A stretch of DNA of 64,000 nucleotides, taken from assembly GCF_005845215.1 (NCBI RefSeq), contig NZ_SPHO01000025.1:1-64000 (forward strand). Direction: 5' to 3'. Positions 58,274 to 64,000 of this stretch are shown one piece after another. How positions within the stretch are numbered: the stretch's first letter is position 1; every line of letters starts with the position of its first letter. This DNA comes from Clostridium sp. 1001271st1 H5. GTDB lineage: Bacteria > Bacillota > Clostridia > Lachnospirales > Lachnospiraceae. The position numbers were made by a program, and so were the translations under genes. The notes under the pieces are model-generated. The model had not been told where the DNA came from, searched no databases, and saw only the letters and a list, made by a program, of their open reading frames with translations.

Positions 58274-59674
58274 CTATCTCACTGCTTCCAATATTCCCTC
58301 GCTAAATGTGGGATGTGGGAAAATAACCTTAGCCATATCCTCCAGCGTCAGTCCATTGGCAATGGCCACCGCAAACTGGCTAATCATATCCGTGGCCCTG
58401 GCGCACATCATCTGGGCGCCCAGGATGCGGTGGGAGCCGCTGTCCGCCACTACCTTTATGAATCCCCGTTCCTGCTGGGACAGAATGGACTTGCCGTTGG
58501 CGGACATAATATATTTCTTTGTCACGGTTTCTATCCCCCGGGCCTTGGCCTCATCTGCACTGATTCCCACGCAGCCGATTTCCGGGTTTGTATACACGCA
58601 GGACGGAACAATATCCGTACGGATTGCCATATCCCTGCCTGCCATATGGGTCACTGCGTTTCTGCCCTGGGCGGTGGCTGCGTGGGCCAGCTGGATGCCT
58701 CCCGTGACATCGCCGATGGCATAGATACCCGGTACGCTGGTTTCATATTTCTCATCCGTGACAATGCGCCCGCGCTCCATTTCCATATCCTTCACTTCCT
58801 GGCTGCTCTCATCTGTTATGAGACCGCCTGTATAGGCCCTGCGCCCCGTGGCGATAAGGATGCCGTCAGCCCTGGCCTCGCAGGGTTTGTCCTTTTCCGT
58901 ATAGCGGCATATAAGCCCGGACCCATCCTCTGTCTGAAGGATTTCCTCCACCTTTGCCCCTGTATGGATATCTACATTCCTTTTTTTCATAATCATCTTC
59001 AGGTTCTGGGCAATCTCCTTGTCCATAGTGGGCAGGATGCGGTCCAGGGCCTCGATTACGGTTACGCCGTGGCCCAGCGAACTGTACACAGACGCAAATT
59101 CCATACCGATTACCCCGCCGCCTATAATAATCAGATGACCAAACATATCCTTCTTGTCCAGCAGCCCGTCGCTGGTAACCACTCCTGGCAGCGATGCGCC
59201 GGGTATGGGCGGGCATGCAGGCACGGAACCTGTGGCAATGAGAATATGGCTGGTTTCCAGAATAATCTGGTCCGGCCTGTCTCCGGCCTCTTCTGCCGGC
59301 GCCACCTTCACATGCTCCCTGTCCAGTATGACTCCCGTACCGTAATAAACAGAAATCTTGTTGGTTTTCATAAGTGAGGCAATGCCCTTTCTCAACTGTT
59401 CCAGTACCTCATCCTTCCGTCTCTGGACCATCTCCATATCGACTGCCGTGTCCCGGACTGTCAGTCCAATGGATGGGCCTGACTGTAATTCATGGTACAG
59501 CTCTGCTGTATGGAGTATTGTTTTGGTGGGAATGCATCCCCGGTTCAGACAGGTGCCTCCCAGCTCACGGTTTTCCACCAGGGCGACCCTCATCCCATTT
59601 TCCGCCCCTTCAATGGCAGCCTCATAACCGCCCGGTCCCGCGCCAATCACCACCAAATCAAATCTGTCAGCCAT
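58274..59674 (-). CDS. lpdA: Dihydrolipoamide dehydrogenase (glycine cleavage L protein)
   Basis: A 466-residue FAD disulfide oxidoreductase. FAD site VVIGAGPGGYEAA, redox-active C42 and C47 (GGTCLNRGCIPTK), NAD site IIGGGVIGMEFASVYSSLG, and C-terminal HPTFSEG with the catalytic His. It reoxidises the dihydrolipoyl arm of GcvH with NAD+. GAGAGG precedes the ATG. Last gene of the gcv operon, 36 bp after lplA; it has no lipoyl domain of its own. Confidence 0.94.
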   Translation of the reverse strand: MADRFDLVVIGAGPGGYEAAIEGAENGMRVALVENRELGGTCLNRGCIPTKTILHTAELYHELQSGPSIGLTVRDTAVDMEMVQRRKDEVLEQLRKGIASLMKTNKISVYYGTGVILDREHVKVAPAEEAGDRPDQIILETSHILIATGSVPACPPIPGASLPGVVTSDGLLDKKDMFGHLIIIGGGVIGMEFASVYSSLGHGVTVIEALDRILPTMDKEIAQNLKMIMKKRNVDIHTGAKVEEILQTEDGSGLICRYTEKDKPCEARADGILIATGRRAYTGGLITDESSQEVKDMEMERGRIVTDEKYETSVPGIYAIGDVTGGIQLAHAATAQGRNAVTHMAGRDMAIRTDIVPSCVYTNPEIGCVGISADEAKARGIETVTKKYIMSANGKSILSQQERGFIKVVADSGSHRILGAQMMCARATDMISQFAVAIANGLTLEDMAKVIFPHPTFSEGILEAVR

Positions 59675-59709
59675 AATAACTTAACCTCTCTTCCATTCAT
59701 GTTCTGCGT

Positions 59710-60750
59710 TTACAGCGATTCCCTGACAAGGGCCTTGATGTCCTCTTTTATCCTGCATGCCTGCGGTATGTCCGCCCTGTTTTCTTCACCTGCGGCCTCT
59801 CCTGCCTGGAAGGCATCCGGCCCAAGGGCTTCCACTGCCCTGCAGATATCTTCCTCCGCATAGGCGCAGCCCTTTAGCTGTTCCGCCAATTCTCCTATCA
59901 TCTCCTGGTCCATGGCATCGGAGAATACATTCACGTCCTGTATCACTCCTGCATCCACATGGAACTGCATCTGTATATTACCCCATGGAAAACGCTTCTC
60001 CATCTCGTACTCAAAAGGAATCTTTCTGCCGTATTTCCACTGCCAGGATGCAAATTTCTCTGTCAGTGCATCTATGTCCGGCTGAGGCAGCTCCCCTTCC
60101 TCCATGCGGACTGCGGGCAGCCCGTATACCCTGGAAAATGCCTCCACCAGTGCGGATTTTACTTCCTCCAAGGTGATATCCGGCTTAAACTCACATAAAT
60201 TGGCCACCCTGGATTTAACCGAGGTCACGCCTTTGGAGGCAAGCTTTTCCTTTGACACATTCAGATAACGGGACATATTTTCCTTGTCGGCCCGTATCAA
60301 TATGGTTCCATGGTGGTAGCAGCCGTCACCGGTGCGGTAAAATGCATTGCCGGAAAACTTGCGTCCATCCACCGTTATGTCATTGCGCCCTGTCTTCTCA
60401 GCATGGATGCCCAGGCTCCTTACAGCCTCCAGTATCACATCCAGCTGGCGCGAAACATTATAATCCTCCGCCCCGGCAATAAATGTGAAGTTCAGGTTGC
60501 CCAAATCATGGAACACCGCGCCTCCGCCTGAGAGACGGCGCACCAGATAGCCGTCCTCCTGCTCCAGGAAGTTCACCCTGCATTCCCTCCAGCAATTCTG
60601 GTTCTTTCCTATCACCACCGTATGGCGGTTCTGCCACAGGTACATGATGCAGGTTCCCTTGGGAACATTGAGGGTCATGTACTCCTCCATGGCCAGATTC
60701 CGGTAGGGATATGTATTATCTGTATCTATCCACACAAGTCTGTTTATCAT
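59710..60750 (-). CDS. lplA: Lipoate-protein ligase A
   Basis: A 346-residue ligase. RRLSGGGAVFHDLGNLNFTF and the ITVDGRKFSGNAFYR segment form the lipoate/lipoyl-AMP site. The C-terminal accessory domain (about 240-346) is present, so the protein can probably both activate lipoate with ATP and transfer it. It should lipoylate GcvH, encoded in the same operon. ATG 60750 (MINRLVW) with GGAG six bases upstream is preferred to ATG 60762 and to the open frame reaching 60816. Confidence 0.92.
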   Translation of the reverse strand: MINRLVWIDTDNTYPYRNLAMEEYMTLNVPKGTCIMYLWQNRHTVVIGKNQNCWRECRVNFLEQEDGYLVRRLSGGGAVFHDLGNLNFTFIAGAEDYNVSRQLDVILEAVRSLGIHAEKTGRNDITVDGRKFSGNAFYRTGDGCYHHGTILIRADKENMSRYLNVSKEKLASKGVTSVKSRVANLCEFKPDITLEEVKSALVEAFSRVYGLPAVRMEEGELPQPDIDALTEKFASWQWKYGRKIPFEYEMEKRFPWGNIQMQFHVDAGVIQDVNVFSDAMDQEMIGELAEQLKGCAYAEEDICRAVEALGPDAFQAGEAAGEENRADIPQACRIKEDIKALVRESL

Positions 60751-60878
60751 GTCATTCTCCATCCTTATAGAAAGGCTGCCTGGGCAGTCCGTTCCCCGGC
60801 CGTATACAGATATCACGGATATCCGTACATGACCAGGAACATACCGGCTGTCCAGGCAGTCCTGTTACATTTTCATCA

Positions 60879-62312
60879 TCATTCCCAAGTATAGCGCAGT
60901 ACCGGCTTACGTGCCGCCGTAACCTCATCCGGTCTTCCAATGGGCGTCAGGTGAGGCGCGCTGTGAAGTGCCTCAGGGTCTGCCAGGGCCTGCTCGTAAA
61001 TCTTGTGGAATACCTCGATGGCTTCATCCAGTGTTTCCCTGGACTCTGTCTCTGTAGGCTCCACCATCAGCGCCTCATGTACAATCAGCGGGAAGTACAT
61101 GGTCGGCGGATGGATGCCGTAATCCAGAAGCGCCTTGGCGATATCCATGGCAGACACATCCTTGTCATGCTTCATCTTCTCCAGGCTCATAACAAATTCA
61201 TGCATACATGTCTCATTGTAAGCCATATCATAGACATCCGACAGCTTTACCCTCATATAGTTGGCATTCAGCACTGCATTGCAGGCTGCCTCCGGGATGC
61301 CCTCCTTTCCAAGGGTCAGGATGTAGGACAATGCCTTCACCACCACCAGGAAGTTGCCGTAGAACATCTTCACGTCCCCAATGGATTCCTGTGCCTTTAC
61401 AAAGTGATATGTTTCCCCGTCCTTCTCCACCCGTACGCCTGGTATAAAGGGCTTTAAGAATTCCTTGCAGCCCACAGGACCGCTTCCAGGTCCGCCGCCG
61501 CCGTGGGGTGTGGAGAATGTCTTGTGCAGGTTCAGATGGACCACGTCAAAGCCCATGTCGCCCGGCCGTACAATGCCCATGACCGCATTCAGATTAGCGC
61601 CGTCATAGTAACACAGTCCGCCTGCATCATGTACTATTTTAGTGATTTCCAGTATGTTCTTGTCAAATAATCCAACGGTATTGGGATTGGTCAGCATCAG
61701 ACCGGCTGTGTCGTCTCCTACCGCTGCCTTTAACTGCTCCAAATCCACACAGCCGTCCTCCCTGGACGGAATGCTCACCACGTCATAGCCGCACATGGCA
61801 GCGCTGGCAGGATTGGTTCCATGGGCAGAGTCAGGCACAATAATCTTGGTGCGCTTGGTGTCATTGTGATGAACGTGGTATGCCTTGATTAAGAGCAGTC
61901 CTGTAAACTCACCGTGAGCGCCTGCCGCTGGCTGGAATGTCATTGCATCCATGCCTGTGATTTCGCAGAGATATTTCTCCGCCAGATATAATACTTCCAT
62001 GGAGCCCTGCACCGTAGCCTCCGGCTGCAGCGGATGGACTCCCTTAAATCCCTTCAAGGCAGCTGCTTCCTCATTGACTTTTGGGTTGTACTTCATGGTA
62101 CAGGAGCCCAGAGGATAGAAACCGTCGTTGACACCGTGGGAACGCTTTGCCAGCTCCGTATAATGGCGGCTGATTTCATTTTCCGACATATGCGGAAGGC
62201 GCGGCTGTCTCTCACGGGTATGTGCTTTTTCAAACGACACCTGGGGCACGTCGCAGGGGCTGATTAAATCCAGCCTTCTCCCGGCTGACCCTTTTTCAAA
62301 TACAAGTTTCAT
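60879..62312 (-). CDS. gcvPB: Glycine dehydrogenase (decarboxylating) subunit 2
   Basis: A 477-residue PLP enzyme, the larger functional half of the split P protein. The PLP lysine is K264 in HLNLHKTFSTPHGGGGPGSG, and SAHGTNPASA and TNPNTVGLFD are conserved. With GcvPA it decarboxylates glycine and loads the aminomethyl group on GcvH. AGGAGG ten bases before ATG 62312 sets the start; it overlaps gcvPA by 4 bp. Confidence 0.95.
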   Translation of the reverse strand: MKLVFEKGSAGRRLDLISPCDVPQVSFEKAHTRERQPRLPHMSENEISRHYTELAKRSHGVNDGFYPLGSCTMKYNPKVNEEAAALKGFKGVHPLQPEATVQGSMEVLYLAEKYLCEITGMDAMTFQPAAGAHGEFTGLLLIKAYHVHHNDTKRTKIIVPDSAHGTNPASAAMCGYDVVSIPSREDGCVDLEQLKAAVGDDTAGLMLTNPNTVGLFDKNILEITKIVHDAGGLCYYDGANLNAVMGIVRPGDMGFDVVHLNLHKTFSTPHGGGGPGSGPVGCKEFLKPFIPGVRVEKDGETYHFVKAQESIGDVKMFYGNFLVVVKALSYILTLGKEGIPEAACNAVLNANYMRVKLSDVYDMAYNETCMHEFVMSLEKMKHDKDVSAMDIAKALLDYGIHPPTMYFPLIVHEALMVEPTETESRETLDEAIEVFHKIYEQALADPEALHSAPHLTPIGRPDEVTAARKPVLRYTWE

Positions 62313-63676
62313 GAACCGCACACCTCCTTTTGTCCGCATTCCCTGTGAAGCGCCTCCCGTACAGCTGAGGCAAGCTCATCCATCTCTTCCCTGGTGTTCA
62401 TCTCCGTTGCGCACCAGAGGATTTCCCTGTCGGACAACGGCAGTCCGCCCAGTATTCCCTTGCTTTCCAAAGCCCTTAATATATGGGCGCTGTCCGTACA
62501 CTTGCCCTCCGGGCTTACGGTTACAAATTCGTGGAAGAATTCACATTCATGCTTTGGCTCAAGTCCTGCTTCCTTTAACACGTCCCTGAGATAGTGGGCC
62601 TTGGACATGCACTGGTCCGCTGCCTTAGCCATGCCCTCTGCACCCATGGCCGTCATGTATACAGATGCAGTCAGGGCACACCATGCCTGGTTGGAGCACA
62701 CATTGGAGCTGGCCTTTTCACGGCGTATGTGCTGTTCCCGTGCCTGGAGGGTAAGGACAAATGCCCTGCGTCCCTGGTTATCAGCTGTCTCTCCCACAAT
62801 ACGGCCCGGAAGCTTCCTGGTCATGGCTGCCGTGGCTGTCATGAATCCCAGATAAGGTCCTCCGAATGCCAGAGGCATACCAAGGGGCTGGCCGTCGCCA
62901 ACTGCAATATCCGCCCCGTATTCAGCCGGCGTCTTCATAACAGCTAACGCCATCGGGTTGCAGCCCATGATGTACTTGGCTCCTGCCCCATGGACAATGC
63001 GGCCCAGGGCATCCCCGTCTTCGATATTGCCGTAATAGTTGGGCTGCTGTACATAGAAGCATGCTGCCTGCGGGTCCGCCTTCAGAAGCTCCTCCAGGGC
63101 TGCCGCATCCGTTACCCCGTCTTTTTCCGGAACCATGACAACCTTTGTATTGCTGCCAAAGCAGTATGTCTTCATGACCTCGATAACGCCCGGGTTTGCA
63201 GCCGCGGAAATATAGGCTGTTGTTTTCTTTCTCTCCTTACACATGGCAATGGCTTCCGCCGCGGCTGTGGCGCTGTCATATATGGATGCGTTGGAGGCAT
63301 CCATGCCTGTAAGCTCACAGAGCATGGTCTGATACTCAAATATGGACTGGAGGATGCCCTGGCTGATTTCCGCCTGATAAGGCGTATAGGCTGTGACAAA
63401 CTCCTCTTTTGACGTTACACTTGAAACAATGGCAGGTATGTAATGGTTATAAGCTCCTGCACCTCTGAAAATATGGCGGAACACAACATTCTTACCGGCT
63501 ATGTCCTCCATCCTGCTCTTAACTGCCTGCTCGCTGAGTCCTGAAGGGATATTGACCCCTTCCTTCAGCATTACCTCATCCGGTATATGGGAGAACATCT
63601 CCTCAAAGCTGGCAAACCCAATTTCACGAAGCATATCCTGCTGCTCCTGCTTCGTACCTGGTACATAACTTCCCAT
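62309..63676 (-). CDS. gcvPA: Glycine dehydrogenase (decarboxylating) subunit 1
   Basis: A 455-residue subunit with the PLP-fold but without the PLP lysine. Family blocks are MGSYVPGTKQEQQDMLREIG at the N-terminus, GAGAYNHYIPAIVSSV, TPYQAEISQGILQSIFEYQTM and SNVCSNQAWCALTASVYM. It pairs with GcvPB, whose gene overlaps it. GAGGTGAG precedes the ATG. The split PA/PB form is usual in Firmicutes. Confidence 0.95.
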   Translation of the reverse strand: MGSYVPGTKQEQQDMLREIGFASFEEMFSHIPDEVMLKEGVNIPSGLSEQAVKSRMEDIAGKNVVFRHIFRGAGAYNHYIPAIVSSVTSKEEFVTAYTPYQAEISQGILQSIFEYQTMLCELTGMDASNASIYDSATAAAEAIAMCKERKKTTAYISAAANPGVIEVMKTYCFGSNTKVVMVPEKDGVTDAAALEELLKADPQAACFYVQQPNYYGNIEDGDALGRIVHGAGAKYIMGCNPMALAVMKTPAEYGADIAVGDGQPLGMPLAFGGPYLGFMTATAAMTRKLPGRIVGETADNQGRRAFVLTLQAREQHIRREKASSNVCSNQAWCALTASVYMTAMGAEGMAKAADQCMSKAHYLRDVLKEAGLEPKHECEFFHEFVTVSPEGKCTDSAHILRALESKGILGGLPLSDREILWCATEMNTREEMDELASAVREALHRECGQKEVCGS

Positions 63677-63762
63677 ATAATCTCACCTCACCTCTCATGG
63701 GATGGAATACCTTCCCCGTCTTAATTTAATAAATCTCTGTTCCGGGCTAATCCGTATTCCAA

Positions 63763-64000
63763 TTAATCCAGGGTCTTCACATACTCCTCATACTCTGCCG
63801 CGCTCATCAGCTGCGCTGTGCCGGTTACATTCTCCACCTTCATGAACCACGCCTCATAAGGCGCCTCATTGATGGATTCCGGAGCGTCCAGCAGACCCTC
63901 GTTGACCTCTGCCACCGTGCCGCTGACCGGTGAATACACATCCGAAACAGCCTTTACGGACTCCACATCTGCAAACGACTCTCCCTCTGTCACCTCGTCT
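63763..64000 (-). CDS. gcvH: Glycine cleavage system H protein, partial (5' end outside window)
   Basis: The C-terminal 78 or so residues of GcvH. The lipoyl-lysine lies in VESVKAVSDVYSPVSG, and EAPYEAWFMKVE follows as in the family. The frame runs off the window at 64000, so about 45-50 N-terminal residues are not seen. It carries the aminomethyl group between GcvP, GcvT and LpdA and is the target of LplA in this operon. gcvT is presumably further upstream, beyond the window. Confidence 0.93.
   Translation of the reverse strand, partial: DEVTEGESFADVESVKAVSDVYSPVSGTVAEVNEGLLDAPESINEAPYEAWFMKVENVTGTAQLMSAAEYEEYVKTLD

Noticed and set aside
58313..59377. 354-codon open frame on the plus strand opposite lpdA
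   Set aside because: It is antisense to a complete, well-conserved dihydrolipoamide dehydrogenase and encodes a His/Cys-rich low-quality protein with no family motif or good ribosome site.
1..64000. CRISPR arrays, tRNA/rRNA genes, insertion sequences, prophage
   Set aside because: No regularly spaced repeats longer than two or three units, no cloverleaf or rRNA sequence, and no transposase, integrase or phage protein were seen.

Overview
This window looks like chromosome from a gut Lachnospiraceae, most likely a member of the Enterocloster (Clostridium bolteae / clostridioforme) group. That is inference from gene content and style: Pst/PhoU, two TRAP importers, two NSS symporters, a split glycine decarboxylase, an NADH-linked formate dehydrogenase and GHKL/LytTR signalling, with strong AGGAGG ribosome sites and consensus sigma-A promoters. 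No rRNA, tRNA, CRISPR array, transposase or phage gene was seen. Most of the DNA is GC-moderate. The first 2.4 kb and the block from about 26.8 to 32.9 kb are visibly richer in A+T.

Layout. 0-2.4 kb: lipoprotein with an eroded start, BlaI-type repressor and M56 (BlaR-like) membrane protease. 2.5-6.8 kb (minus): pstS-pstC-pstA-pstB-phoU with a Pho-box-like promoter. 7.1-9.7 kb (minus): amino-sugar-kinase-like and sugar nucleotidyltransferase genes, next to the stranded C-terminus of a sugar ABC permease, and a zinc-ribbon membrane protein. 9.9-11.7 kb: ABC-F ribosome-protection-like gene behind a long leader ending in a terminator that contains its Shine-Dalgarno. 11.8-15.1 kb: modABC plus a DUF364-like gene. 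15.3-18.2 kb: M16C metallopeptidase. 18.3-25.8 kb: two NSS transporters around an Fe/phosphonate-type ABC importer with a PHP phosphoesterase. 25.8-26.6 kb: orphan coiled-coil protein.

26.8-32.9 kb: A+T-rich sugar-acid catabolic operon (TRAP dctPQM, HpaI aldolase, Eda-like aldolase, YhcH) with a divergent LysR regulator. 33-38.3 kb: HymA/HymB/FdhF-type formate dehydrogenase and FdhD; FdhF needs molybdenum or tungsten, which the modABC genes 18 kb away could supply. 38.3-39.3 kb: AEC transporter. 39.6-41.9 kb: PadR-DUF1700-DUF4097-PspC envelope operon with palindromic operators. 41.9-45.6 kb: AgrC/AgrA-like two-component pair divergent from a receiver without its phospho-acceptor and a dual GGDEF protein, with a 15-bp direct repeat between them. 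45.6-53.2 kb: acyltransferase, AraC regulator, GH31 glycosidase and a second TRAP system. 53.3-57.5 kb: polar amino acid ABC importer divergent from two tandem NodB-fold deacetylases. 57.6-58.2 kb: SRAP protein. 58.3-64 kb (minus): gcvH (cut by the window edge)-gcvPA-gcvPB-lplA-lpdA, a glycine cleavage operon carrying its own lipoylation enzyme; gcvT is not in the window.

The most promising leads are the ABC-F attenuator, the phospho-acceptor-less receiver with its dual GGDEF partner and repeat operator, the Eda-like aldolase that has lost its phosphate-binding loop, and the permease remnant beside the kinase/nucleotidyltransferase pair.
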